64,000 bases of DNA from Rhizoclosmatium globosum. Lineage: Eukaryota > Chytridiomycota > Chytridiomycetes > Chytridiales > Chytriomycetaceae. Below the pieces are notes generated by a model, which saw only the letters and a list, made by a program, of their open reading frames with translations, was not told the origin of the DNA and did not search any database. Shown here one piece after another: positions 32,289 through 44,835 of the stretch. The DNA lies in the NCBI GenBank assembly GCA_002104985.1, contig MCGO01000054.1, forward strand, positions 124,001 to 188,000, written 5' to 3'. The position numbers were made by a program, and so were the translations under genes. The stretch's first letter is position 1. Each line of letters begins with the position of its first letter.

Positions 32289-35200
32289 ATGTCAAGAATG
32301 CGAGGCCTCACGTTTTCGCTCGACGACATTGTGTCCCAGGCTGCCAAAACCGCGGCATCGCTTTCCGTGATTCGAGGAGGAATTGTGGATGAGGGACAGT
32401 TAGTTCAGTTGTGTGTTGGCGGGCTTGAGGGACTTGACTATGCAACCTTTGTTCGCCAAGTCAAAAGCGGCGATCGGAGCCTGTTGTTCAGTGTGCGTGT
32501 GTTTATTTAGTGTGGTGCCTGGTTGTTGGTGCTTATTGTTCTGGGTAGGACATGCAGGGGCTGTGTGCAATGCTCGACTTTGCTCTTGGTGCGAAAAGCG
32601 GAAGTGTTCTTGCCAACGACTCGTCGGTCCAATTTGCCACGTTTCTTGTTGCCGATCTTGTTTCTTCTGGAACGGATTTGGTTGGCCCAAACAGTGGTTC
32701 GTTGTGTGAATTGGGATGCATGCAATAATCTAAATTGGATCAATGGTGACAGAAACGGAGTTTCCTGCTTTCGTGAACAAGTTGGTCAAGAAGCTGCTTC
32801 TTGTTGCTGTAAAATCAAATGAGGCGAGGGAGAAGATTGTTGGTGTTGTCGGGAATTCTGTTGTTGAGTTTGTGGAGCTTGTGGGAGCATTTGGTTTGTG
32901 TTCTTCCCTTTGGTTCTCATCGTGCTCAATCATACTTGTTTCAGGCTGCGATAAGAAAACCATCTCTATTGCACATGCCGTATTTGGAGCTGTTACAGAC
33001 AGCCCCGCTCAGCTTCACCGTCAATTGACTGCTAGACTCCTTCCTGCCGCTTCCTCTACAATTGCGAAGCTCGTGTCTGTCGAATCTTCTCCGACATTGA
33101 CCAGTACTCCATCCTTGCAAGAAACCTCGGCTAGAATTTCTGAGCTTGCCGCTCTTGTTTTCCACAATATTTCTGGCTTCTTCTTGAAGGATTCAGATCT
33201 CATCAGATTAAAGTCTCAAGCTGCATGGGATTCCATCTTGGACACAACCGTTAGTGTGTCATCTGGTATTCCACAGGCCCAACTTGAAGCATACTTGAAA
33301 GCCTCGCTTGAATCATTTGCACATTTGTCTGGCTTCTTCACGTCAGACTATGACGTTGTTGCCCCAATTCTGCCATCTCTTTTGAAGTCCGTAGCTCTCA
33401 GCAGTATTCTTTCCGGAAACTCTCGTCTCGTGTTTTCCAAAGTGAAGGAGTTCTTGGATGTTGTTGCAGCTGAACACCTTGAATACGATGCTCCAAGAAC
33501 TGAGATCTCGGTCGTCGCTTTGGAAGCTCTCAGCTTACTTGCGTTCAAGTAAGTTTTCGCGCTTTCTTCGACAATACTGAAATCAAATCACTCTGTCAGT
33601 GTTTCTGAATTGGCTGGAGAAGCCATCGAATTCTTGACCAAGTTCATTCTCAGCCCAAAACTCTGTGTTGGTAACTCGCACGTGCATATTACTGTCGTTC
33701 GTAACTGTGCTATTGCAATGTTGAAGAAATCTCTCGTGGTACGCAAAACCCGGTATTTGTGTTCGGTCGCATTTACATTCGTATAGCTTCTCGATGATGC
33801 CGCCGTGACAAAGTCGACGCTTTACATTTTTGTCAACACACTACAATCATCATCAGTTCAAGGCGGTGCATTTGTTCACGAAGCCTGCGTTTCAGCTATC
33901 GCCGGCCTTATTCCTGCCATTAGCACCAGACAGGTACACACTGAATTGTCGCGCGAAACTTAAACTAAACAATAACTCACCAGACTGTTGAAGTAGCCGT
34001 CCCAGCCATTGTTCGAAAGATCGAAGCCTCAAACACAGATGATGCTCAAACCCGAGCAATGTGGGAAAGTTTGGAAATCGCTACATTGACGGGAAGCATT
34101 GACGTGTTGGAAGAAGCTTACCCTGTCTTGTCGAGCTCCATCGTGAAGGGAGACCGCTTGAAGTTTGAGTGTTCTTTGGCGACGAAAGTTTCTCTTCCAC
34201 TGGTATTGCTGCAAAAGTTGTTTGAGACTTTTGTCGAAAGAGTTTCGGTGCTTGTTGGAACTGCAGTTGAGTACCTCCTTGCTCTGGATTGTTCATGACT
34301 TACAATTTCATTTAGGATGTTGGTAACGACAAGGGTCTTTTTAACTTATCCACTGTGATTAAGGCGCTTTGTGATATTCCTGGCTTCCACCCCGAGGTGC
34401 ACGCTTCTGAGGAGTTGATTCTGTCGTTCAGAAATTTTTGGCTCGTTATCACTGCATTCGTCTTTGCTCCTCGTGCAGCTTGGCCGAAAGAATGGATTCC
34501 GATCGTCACATCCATCGCTTCAAAGACTCCAACCCTAGCTCTGGGTGCAAAGCATAGAAGCTTGGAAATTGACTTGGTTGCAAACAGTGTTTTGCGATTG
34601 AAGGTCACAGATCAAGTACGTACATTTCAAGTACTCATAGGCGAGCATGTCTAAAATTTCGAACAGGTTTACCACAAAGTCAAATCTTGTCTCGTTGGAT
34701 CACTCTATTCTCGAGCAAGTGAGACCAAATCCGTGAGCAACGCAATCGCAACCTTCCTTCTCTCCGTATTCCAAATCGAATTGTTCCGCGTTGGAAAGGG
34801 ATCATTCTCCTTCTTTTTGGACTACATCAAAGACGAACGTTATTACGAGACCGACGTGTTCCCACTTCTCCAAGCGATTGGTGAAGAAGTCCTGTTCGCG
34901 TACACCAAAGGCAAATCAATTGGAAAGAGCTCGATCCAATCCAGCTTCAAAGCTTTGTTGAGATGTGGATCACACCGTTTAGTGAAAGTCAAGCATTTCG
35001 CGTCCACGTGCAGTGTGAGATTGTTGAACGCTGTTCCAGCTTTGTTATGGGACAAGACGTTGGTTTGTTACATGCTGGACGTGGTGTTGTATTTGGACTC
35101 CAAGAGGCTTGTGTTGGATGACCGTTTGGCTGTGTTGAAGGGAAAACTTGGATTCGAGCTTCACTTTGTGGATGAAATCGAGCAAGCGCAAGCAGCGAAG

Positions 35201-38200
35201 GAGTATCGCGCTCTTTGTGCGAATTTGTTGAATCTTGCGCTTGGATACTCTTTGAGTGAGACTACCTTGACTATGCAGGTTTGTTCTATTTGACTCATTC
35301 AATATGATGTTTTAACATAGGAAGATTCTATTTGGGACCCCCCCGTCCTGCCCTTATTCGAGTCCCCCCCCTCCCAAACAAGCACATGTCCTCCCCCTCC
35401 CTAATAGACTTTGGATGCTTATTCGAGTCGTACCATTGTTTTAATCGTACAATAAACGAAAAAAAGACAGAAACCTTATAATCTTCTTGAATGTTGACCA
35501 ATTTGTTGTGCACAAAGTTCGGACGAAACAAGACTTTTACAGGTGGGTAGCAGATATCGCTTGCAACAAGATAAAAGCGCACCAATAGCTAGACAAAATA
35601 ACAGGATCAATGTTATGCTGCCAACAATTGAAAAGGCATTTCTCTGCCTGGATGCTGAAACTGGAGTTGGATCTGACGTACTCCCATTGAATGCGTGTGC
35701 CCTCTGTCTAACAACAGCGTGATATACATCTCAATTATTGACGAGTTTTCCGACTACTAAAACAGATTGCTCTGGAAACAAAAGATTGACGTGTTCCATG
35801 CCCATCACCGCTTCCTCTACAGTCCTTTACATTGCTCATGCTTAAAAGCGAGATTTAAAGCCTGTTCAGTTTATATGAAAGCCGTTATATAAACAGCGTA
35901 AAAAAGGCAAGTGAAGCCACACCCTTCGTGAATTTAATACAATGTTACTAGCTGAAGGTGTTTGGGTCCATAACAATGTCAACTTCCACAAAGTAACCAG
36001 CACCACTTGAGTAAGCGCGAACAGTATCCACAAGCTGAATATCGACATCGTGAGTCATTAGGGAACCCATGATACAAGAGAATACAACAATCGCGGCAGT
36101 TTCGAAACGCTGTTTTCCGGCTGGATAATGTTGAGGATTTTTATCGGCAGCGGAAACTGTGGCAAAGACAAGAACAACTGAAGAAGCAAGGTCCATGAAA
36201 GCATCGGCCATGGCTATTTAAGTAAGTCTCTCATGGATTCCGACTGTGAAAGGTTCTTCAATGTCTACCTTCATGCAAGCCATTTTCAACTAATGGAACT
36301 GAACTTTACAACATCTGCCATCAATTCTTTGATTGTTCCTGAACGAGCATCCTTTTTACAAAGCGGCAAGTCCCCATGCCCTCCAGTTCTCGCATTGACT
36401 ATCATCAACAATTTGACGGAATAAGTTGCGGCTTGTATTTAATAGCAGCATCGAAAGATTTGGGGAAATTTGGATGTGGTAAGTTAGCATATTCAAGTCA
36501 GTCTCCCAATTGAACAAACCTTCGATTCACCTCAAAAACGCGGAGAAGGAAGACCGTCCCTAAGGCGTAAAAACAGCTCTGTGGAATCAAAGAAGAGAAG
36601 AGCTAAAGAGGAAGTAAAGAAAACCAAGAACTCCAATAAAGTCAAGTCCAGAAACGGTCCAGATTGAAGTGGAAATGTTATAACACTTATTTCTTTTTTT
36701 CGTTTATTGCACGATTGAAATGATGGTACGACTCGAATAAGCATCCAAAGTCTATTAGGGAGGGGGAGGACATGTGCTTGTTTGGGAGGGGGGGACTCGA
36801 ATAAGGGCAGGACGGGGGGGTCCCAAATAGAATCTTCCTTTAACATATAAACAGGGCTACTTGTTGGACCTCCAAATCAACTACCCAGATTTGCTTGGAG
36901 AAAGATCTGACGTTATAGCGTTGCTCAGCCAGTTCTGCTCAAGAGAGGAAGTCGCGAACGACGTTATCAAGTCATTGAACGCTCGTGCAAAGTATATTGG
37001 AGAAGTCCGGGGAGTCAGCAAAGTCCTGTCACAGCTCAAATCATCTCAAACTCCAGCTGATATCTTCAAGGAGGAAATCAAGAGTGTTCCCACCAACAAA
37101 GGAGTAGCAACTTTCATCAAGGAGTTGAATCCCGTCCTTCAAAGATGCGCAGCGTATATTGTCTCTGAGGCGAAAGTCGATGAGGAGCTTCTGCGTCTCG
37201 TGTGCTGGACTCCTATCACTGTGTTCAATCTTTCCTCGATTGAAACTGCACTCCCAGTGTGGAACTACATCATGTCTGCTCGTCCAGACCTTAACTCTCG
37301 CATTTTGTATGAGTTGGTCTCTGTTTGGGAATCCACCATTTACCAGAAGAAGGGACTCTATGAAGTTGATTACAGGTTAACCTCCAGTTTAATGGCGATT
37401 ACGTACTTACCCCTAAGTGTCTAGCTCTGCTGATCCGTTCATGAACAAAATGACTTACACGCCTTCAAAGAAGCCTGAAGCGTCTCACGAGTCGCTCTTG
37501 GTCCATTGTCGATGGATTCAGTTCCTCACCAGCAGATTCAAGTCGACTTTGTGGTACAAAAAGGAGCACGTGAAGATCTTTGCCAAGTTTATTCAGATTG
37601 CTGTGGGTAATTTGAATCTCGTCAAGTACGTCTTCTCCCTTTTGCAATATGCCTACTAATGTCCTCTCAGGTTGACGCCAGCTCTTCGTAAAACCGTGTT
37701 TTGCTTCTTGGAGTTGGCTATTCTTGTTGCCAATGAGCTAGACTCGCAGAGTGACTCTCTATGGCTCTTCTCTCTCGAGAGTTTGTTCAAGTTGGCGTTC
37801 AAGTGGTACAGCTTGACTCCAATGTAAGATTCTTCAACGAAGCGATGGTTCGAAACTGACATGTATTTCAGGTGGAGTAACTATCAAGACGGGGAATACA
37901 AAACCATGGTTGCTGTTCGCGCTGCTTTCCAGGCTATCAATGTCGAGAAAGCCAATACTCTTTTCTCTACTTTGCCTGATCGAGTCTTTTCTCACTTTAA
38001 GCCAATGAAGAGAGGTGTGTTGCTTTCTTTTGGTGGTTTACTTAACGTTTTTTTAGACCTATCAGATGTCAAATCGTTGGTTCTCTTGCTTTTGGATAAC
38101 GAACTTGCTCGCTTTGCTTTATGGGGTGTTGGTGGTGAGAAGAATGCAGAAGCTCACTCTACTTGGAAAGATGTCAAGTGGGCCCAGATTGTTAGAGTTG

Positions 38201-40182
38201 CTTGGTTTGTGCACCCAATGGTTGCGTTGAACCTGCCTCGCAGATTCATGGGATGTACGGACACTATTGAGGCTGAACTAGCTCCTTTGATTCTTCAACA
38301 TGCCTTGGTTTCTGTAAACAGCGCGGCCTCTATCGGCCCTCTCTTGAAGACGAATCTCGATAGATATGCGAACGAGCAGCGTGTACGTCTAAATCTGCTG
38401 TTTGAAGTTCTGCTGAAACTCTCTCTTTTAGTTCCTTTTGTATTGGAGCGAAGTCTCGCCCATCTCAGCCATTTCGTACCTCAGCCCAGAATACAACCAC
38501 CCATGGATTCTCCAATACGCTTTCCGTGTGCTGGAATACCATCCTGTTGAAAAGGTTTTCTTTTACATTCCTCAGATGGTTCAAGCTTTGCGTCACGATT
38601 TGAATGGTTACGTTGAGCACTTTATTCTCAAAACCGCCAAGACTTCTCAATTGTTTGCTCACCAAATCATTTGGAATATGAATGCAAATATGTTTATTGT
38701 AGTTAAGGTCAAGAAGCACGAAGAGAGATTGGATGTGAGTGTTGTGAATGATTGAGTTTTAGGGATGGACATTGACCAGTTTATAGCCTGATCCGCTCAA
38801 GCCGACCCTCGATAAGATCATTAAAAAGATTACCACCAGTTTATCAGGCGAAGATCGCGAATTTTATGAACGTGAATTCAAGTTCTTTGCAGAAGTGACT
38901 GGAATCTCTGGAAAGTTGAAGCCATACATCAAGAAGAGCAAGGCTGAGAAAAAGAAGAAAATTGACGAAGAAATGAGGGACATCAAGGTTGAAGTTGGGG
39001 TTTACTTGCCAAGTAACCCAGAGTCAACCGTTGTTGATATTGATCGTGACAGCGGAAGACCTTTGCAATCTCACGCCAAGGTGAGCTCCTTTTTTGAATT
39101 TCTTTTTGATTCCTAATGCTACTTTCGAAGGCACCATTTATGGCAACATTTGAAGTCAAGAAGGATGAATCCGAAGGCTCTGATGTCGTCCGACAATCTG
39201 CCATTTTCAAGGTCGGTGACGACTGCAGACAAGACGTACTTGCTCTTCAGTTGATCAGTATCTTCAAAAACATTGTGGAACGAGCTGGCTTGGACGTGTA
39301 CTTGTATCCGTACCGCGTTGTCGCAACCGACTGTGGATGTGGTGTGATTGAAGTTATTCCTCGGTCTATTTCACGTGATATGATGGGTAGAGAAAAGGTC
39401 AACAGTTTACCAAAGTAAGGTTTTCATGTGATTCGTTCAATTGGGTTGAAAACTAATCGACTTTATGCAGCTACTTTGCAGAGAAGTATGGATCCAAGGA
39501 TTCTTTTGAATTCAAGAAGGCCCAAGAAGCATTCGTGAGAAGTTTGGCTGCTTACTCTGTTGTATTGTACTTGGTCTCTATCAAGGACAGACATAATGGA
39601 AACATCATGTTTGATGATGATGGACACACTGTTCATATTGGTAAGTGTCAACATTTGAAGCTGAGTTGTACTGACTGAGGATCCCCGCAAGATTTCGGTT
39701 TCATTTTGGACATTGCACCAGGTGGTATTGAGTTTGAAGCTTCTCCGTTCAAGTTGACGACTGAATTTATTGAGTTGATGGGAGGTGATGCGTCTGCTTC
39801 ATACAAGTTGTTCAGTGAGCTTGTTGTCAAGACGTTCTTGGCCCTTCGGTAAGATCCCAATCACATGTATAGACATACTAAATCGAAAACCTCAGTCCTT
39901 TTGCTGACGAAATCGTTCAAATGGTTGCGTTGATGCTCGAGTCTGGACTTCCTTGCTTCAAGGGAGAAGGAACGATCAAGAAGCTTCGTGGAAAGTTCAT
40001 GCTTGAATTGGATGATAAGAAGGCTGCCGAGTTTATGTTGCAGCAGATCCAAAAGTCGCACGAAAACAAATTCAGGTATTGTGATTCTGTTTTCGCTCTT
40101 TGAATAGGAAAGGAACTAACCCACTTTTTATAGTCGTCTTTATGATAGATTCCAAAACATCCAAAACGGAATTCCTTTCTAA
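32289..40182 (+). CDS. STT4: Phosphatidylinositol 4-kinase type III alpha (STT4/PI4KA)
   Basis: Many exons from ATG 32289 to TAA 40180-40182. Early junctions checked: 32289-32492, 32549-32693, 32753-32893, 32945-33548, 33600-33738, 33787-33933, 33984 onward. The long helical N-terminal part is followed by the PI4K accessory region and the C-terminal kinase. Kinase marks: [45 protein letters not shown], the catalytic loop [10 protein letters not shown] and the HIDFGF metal site, ending QNIQNGIPF. It makes PI4P at the plasma membrane. One intron (35279-36854) is enlarged to 1,576 nt by a transposable element; without it that intron would be about 48 nt like the others. It converges on ESF1. Confidence 0.92.
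35948..36211 (-). pseudogene. Captured, internally deleted CDF cation-transporter fragment inside the TIR element
   Basis: An 87-residue open frame from ATG 36211. The first half matches the membrane region of cation diffusion facilitators ([39 protein letters not shown]). The second half matches the C-terminal metal-sensing domain (VDTVRAY...[11 protein letters not shown]). The intervening domain is missing, so two parts of one gene are fused in frame. Capture of host gene pieces is known for Pack-MULEs. Any protein product is unlikely to transport ions. Confidence 0.7.
36504..36667 (+). other. Possible second captured exon fragment inside the TIR element
   Basis: An open stretch with a basic, nuclear-protein-like composition ([32 protein letters not shown]) ends in TGA at 36665-36667 and is preceded by an AG that could be a splice acceptor. 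It reads like a 3' terminal exon. No family recognised, and it could be chance. Confidence 0.25.
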
Positions 40183-40323
40183 GAGTGACGTTTCTTTAAA
40201 GTTTTCTTGGAATATATCATTTTTGAGTTCTCACAAATGAGATAACCATCTCTCGATATATAGCAGAAATCAGACTTTATTGCCATTCTCAAGGCAAAAT
40301 TACAAACGAAACATTTAAATACG

Positions 40324-42665
40324 TTATTTCGAAAGCTTGTTTCGCTTTCCTTGTGGCAGAGCAGTTGTAGCGGCACTCTTTCGTTTAATCTGTATTGCAC
40401 CCCAAATCAGTTCACCACAAAATTATCAAGCCTTTACATACCGCATTGACCATCGCCATCAAATCCTGGTTATCATTCGATTCTTCACGAGTCACAGACG
40501 GTTTAGGAGCAGGTTTCTTTTCCACACCAGATCCCTCAACAGGAGCCTTCTTTCTTGCCTCAAGAAGTTTCGCCATCGCAGCCGTCTTTTTGAAGCTGCC
40601 AAGAAAAAAACCCATCAGTATACACATTCCAAATCCACACACACACACACAAAAAAATACACAAATAAAGGTATTACTTTGGATTCGTAGGATCAATAGC
40701 AAAGTGATGCGACGATGCCATCTCCGCAAACCGAGAATCATTGACATCAATCGTGAAATCATCTTGGACTTGAGAAAGTGCAGCAGCAGCTTCGGCGGCC
40801 TTCTTTCCCTTTTTGCCCTTCTTTTTCTTTGCCGCGAGTTTTTCTTGCTTTAGGACGTCTTTCATGTCAAAGTGGGATCCGGTTGCGCCGCTTGTGGAAG
40901 TGCCCGCGGATTCATCAAACATCATGAGTTCGAGTTCTGCGAGTTCTTTTTCTTTTTTGGCTTGAGCGGATTTGCGGGATGTGGAAGTTGGTTTGGGTGC
41001 TGGGGTTTCGTCGTCGTCGTCGTCGTCTTCGTCGCCATTGTCGTTGAAGAATGTGTCGTCTAGTTTTGTTTTGATGGGAGTTTTAAGTATGAGTGAGAGT
41101 TTGAAAGGAATGCACGAGTTATTTTACCCTTCAAAGCCAGTTTCTTCTCCTTAGCCTTCTCCTTACGCTTTCTACGTTCTTGCAAAAAGACGTTATCGTT
41201 TTCAGCCTCCTACAGTATGTCCCAACAAAAGACAAATGAGTACTCAAATGTCCCATACAAAAATCTCTCAAGAAAATGAGCACAAACCTCCTTCTCTTTG
41301 CTCAACTTCTTCATTTTTGCAGCAGCACTCTCACTCAACCCAGGCGTGAACGTAATCTCCATATTTCCCATAACTTCTCCGTCACTGGCACCGCCTTCCT
41401 CATCATCATCCGGCGCACTCACAAGACTCTTGTACTTTTTCATCCGTTCCTTCAATTCTTCTTCATCGTCACTATCCTCCTCCGTATCCGACGCCAAATA
41501 CGCCTTGAAATCCATATCCTGCAACTGCTCCTTCGTAAACTTTTTCCGCGTGACACGGACACGGTCCGGGTCATCCAAATCCCACGTCAACTGTGCTTTA
41601 GAGTGTTGCAGGGCAGCAGTGCTAAAGTTTCCAGGGGTGTAAGTTCCTTCGACGGAGGTGGCGTGATCGACGGGTTCGTCTGTGAATTCCATTTCGTCAG
41701 GGATGAATTGGAGGTTGAACACGTTGGCAGACTTTTCGAATTCGGTTCCATCTACGGCGGTGAAGATTGCGTTTGCGGTTGCAGGGGAGTCGCAGACGGT
41801 GACGGCGTAGTAGTATTTGAGGCGGTCGAGTTGGTATTTGCGGAGCTTTTCGTCGTCAAAGTCTTTTCCTTCTTCTTCGCCAAACATGGATTGTTGTTCT
41901 TCACGGGCACTGAGGGTTGCACCAAAGATTTCTTTTGGGGGACCTTCGCGGGCTTCCTTTTCGAGGCGTTCTTTGCCGAATTCGGATTTGTAGATGGATA
42001 CTGATTTGAGGACACCTTGTTTTGGACGGAAGGCGTCGAATACTAGATAATGAGTTAATAACAAGTCACGAATCAGGATGTTTAAGGCAGAGGTTACCTT
42101 TGTACAAGTCGCGTGCTTTCAAGTTGTCCCAATCCATATTAACACAGGCAAATCGCTTTGAAATAGGGCCCAGCACTTCTTCTTCAACTTCATCTTCGTC
42201 TTCATCAGCAATCATTTCCACCTCGACATCGTCATCAGCCTCTTCCTCCTCATCCGACGATTCCACGAGACCTTCACCACGAATCAATCTTCGAGCTTGT
42301 TCGGCCTTGTCTTCGTCGTCCAACTCGTCCTGGTCATCTTGCCAGTCATCGTCGCCTTTCTCAACCTTCTCAACCTTATCACCACTGGCACCCTTCACTA
42401 CCTCCTCCTGATCATCAACATCTTCCTGAACATCTTCCTGAACATCCTCATCCAGTTTGTAGAATCTCTTCAGGTCACTCGCGGTGCTCTGCTTCAGCTT
42501 TCGTCCGTACTTGTCTGTCTTTGCCGTCTTGACACCCGATCCTTCTTCCTTGTTTGATTCGTTGAAGATTGCTGAGAATCGCTTGTCAATCGATACTTTC
42601 GAGTCCTTTTTCTTCGGCTTTAAAAACCGCGGATTCTTGGACAGCGACGCAAATCGGGAATCCAT
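40324..42665 (-). CDS. ESF1: Pre-rRNA processing protein ESF1
   Basis: Six exons: 42098-42665, 41288-42042, 41128-41209, 40678-41059, 40442-40595 and 40324-40389 (introns 55, 78, 68, 82 and 52 nt). The N-terminus has the family opening (MDSRFASLSKNPRF, KVSIDKRFSAIF), then acidic stretches, WDNLKARDLYKVFDAFRP, KSEFGKERL, RYQ-type KYQLDRLKYYYAV, and FIPDEMEFTDEPVDHAT. The C-terminus has HHFAIDPTNP and basic tails. ESF1 is a nucleolar factor for 18S rRNA maturation. One intron holds a CA microsatellite near 40635. It is convergent with STT4, 141 bp between stops. Confidence 0.92.
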
Positions 42666-43054
42666 TTTGGTGGTTTTGGTTGGGTTGAAAGAGGTGTCAA
42701 AGAGAAAGACCTGGGAGGCAAAAAACAAAAAAATGTGGAACAGGAAAGAACAATCTTCTGAAGTTCTTATTATACATGCATTTTACATTCATTGAAAGCG
42801 AAATACAGTAGTACGATATCGTAGGAGAACAGTCACACCTGATATGGTGACCTGAACAATGTACTTGAAAGTCTCGAACTTACCAGAGCAGAGCGCAAGA
42901 TTTGCCTGGTTGAGGCATCAAGAATTGTGATTCATAAAAAGTATGTATGCTGTATCGTGTCATTTGTCTCGGTTTACCAAAAATGTGGCTTGTCGTGGCT
43001 GACCTCTCCGAATTTTTTTGTCTCGAATTCAAACCATTATTGCACCGGTTTCCC
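42666..43054. other. Divergent intergenic region, no gene seen
   Basis: About 390 bp between the ESF1 start and the start of the EF-hand membrane protein, so probably a shared promoter region. No conserved element recognised. Confidence 0.4.
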
Positions 43055-44408
43055 ATGGTACTCTCTGATCTGCACATTGGGTTGATTGCAATCGCTTGTG
43101 ATGCTGTTGCGACTGGGATTCTTGCATTGATTATGGTAAGTGCTGCTCAGAGTCAGCCTTTTGCAGCAAACATCTTCACTCAATCAATTTTAACAATAAG
43201 CGTCCATTCGTGGACGCAAACCATGACGGAAAGATTACTCCAGACGAAGTGAAGAGAACCACAGAAGCGCCTCACGAGTAAGTCACCAGAATCTCCATCC
43301 TCACCAACAACAACCTCAAAAAACTGACACCATTAAAAAAAAAATTAGCGTCGTACCTGTAGGCAAATCCCTTTTTGACTTTGGAGTCATCCCCCTTGGA
43401 ATAATCGCGCTCGATGCATGGACATTCGCCTTCGCCTACGGTCTCATGTCCGTCCTCACCTGCAACCTCCTCTTCCCTTCTACCACAACCACCTCCTCTA
43501 CCTCATGGATCGCCGCCCTCTGGATAACATTCACATCCCTCGTATTCATGTGCGCGTTCTGCATGAACGGCGTGCACGTTGCAACATCCCACCCCGTCCA
43601 CGGGATCTACTACCTCTGCGGCCTCATCCCCATGGCGCTATTCAAGAACCTTCCAACCCCGTCTTGGATCCTTGTCGTTGTGATTGCGTTTCGGTTACTG
43701 TTTTTCGTGGCGATGAAATTTTACGTGTGGCCACAGTATCCTGTGTTTTATCGGCTTGATCCGTTGTTTTTTAGGAATAAGGTGGATGGGAGTTTGGAGC
43801 TGTTTACGGATCCGAGGACTGTTGAGGAGGATTTGGTTGTGTTGGAGAGGTTGAGGGATGTGGTGAAGTTGAGAGGGAATGCGGTGAGGGATTATGGGTT
43901 GATTCATATTCCGTTTCCTGTCTATGAAATCTTGAATGGTCATGTGGCGAGTTATTTTACGCGCGGGGCTGTTTTGGCGTGGATTTTGTATTCGATTTTG
44001 GTTAAATGCGTGGGAGGCGTTCCTGGAGTTGGACTGTTGGTGGGTGTTGTTGTTGGGGTGTCGGCTGTGTTGTTGGGTGTGTTTGTTTGGTGGATTCCAT
44101 TGGAAGCGGAACGAAGCAAGTGGTTGACATTGTCTCACTACTATCCGCGAGTATCTGCTACAATTGCGTTTTTCATTGGAGCTGGGTTAGTTTCTTTCTC
44201 CATGCGACGTGGTGAGACTGATAACGGTGCTGACCTGGGAATCATGTTGGCATTCCATATCATCTCCCTCGGTCTTTACTTCTTTGGATACGTGGCTGTT
44301 GTGCGTTACTTTGGATTCGGAAAGAGTTTCAAGCGGCTCTTTTCCCTTATTCCTGGTCATGGAGGTGTTGTGATTGAAAAGACTGCTGGTCGTCCATTAC
44401 TTGCTTAG
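43055..44408 (+). CDS. Polytopic membrane protein with an EF-hand loop (unknown family)
   Basis: Exons 43055-43135, 43201-43277 and 43349-44408 (introns 65 and 71 nt) give 405 residues. A first membrane helix (LIAIACDAVATGILALIM) is followed by a 12-residue canonical EF-hand loop, DANHDGKITPDE (about residues 31-42), encoded by its own small exon. About eight more hydrophobic segments follow, interrupted by a charged loop (DPRTVEEDLVVLERLRDVV). Single EF hands in membrane proteins suggest calcium regulation. I do not recognise the family and the transported or sensed substrate is unknown. Confidence 0.65.
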
Positions 44409-44591
44409 AAAAAGAGAAATAAACCGTGTTAAGTTATTCACCATGCAAAGCGAATAATATTTGCGTAGAAAACGCGTGAATTTATTGCAACAAGGTTCCG
44501 AAAATGAGTGCGCAAGGTTAAGCATTCACACACCACCCTCCGCCGCCAAGCGGCTCCTTGCCGCGCCACCGCTTACTTGACACCGCCAAAA

Positions 44592-44664
44592 CGAGCGTAC
44601 CAGGGGTCGAACCTGGAATCTCTTGATTCGTAGTCAAGCGCGGTAACCATTTTGCCATACGCCC
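44592..44664 (-). tRNA. tRNA-Arg(ACG), copy 2
   Basis: Same 73-nt sequence as the copies at 23688, 51139 and 53521; anticodon loop CTACGAA. GC-rich CCGCC words lie just beyond its 3' end. Confidence 0.93.
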
Positions 44665-44835
44665 ATGTCAACATTATTTGATTACTCATCTAAGATCTCG
44701 TTTATTGCTGAAATAACATCAAATCGAAATCAATATATTTTCTGACAGCTAAAAAGCGTCATTCACATCTTGACCGTGGCCGTTGAGCTAAAGTTATCAG
44801 TTGCAAAGAAATCTTTTTTATTCAACTTGGAACCC

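Larger units (their letters stand above)
35320..36838. mobile_element. Mutator-like (MULE-type) TIR element in an STT4 intron
   Basis: 1,519 bp with long terminal inverted repeats of about 120 bp, starting GGAAGATTC and ending GAATCTTCC; both arms contain C- or G-runs of 7-8. A perfect 9-bp target duplication, TTTAACATA, flanks it (35311-35319 and 36839-36847). Long TIRs with a 9-bp duplication are typical of Mutator-like elements. No transposase is present, so it is non-autonomous. It carries an antisense fragment of a cation transporter gene and possibly a second captured piece near 36504-36667. Confidence 0.85.

Noticed and set aside
35948..36211. A functional small host gene in the STT4 intron
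   Set aside because: It lies wholly between the TIRs and fuses two non-adjacent parts of one transporter, so a captured fragment is the simpler reading.
40630..40660. CRISPR-like or regulatory repeat in ESF1
   Set aside because: It is a plain CA microsatellite and A-run inside an intron. No CRISPR array was seen anywhere in the window.
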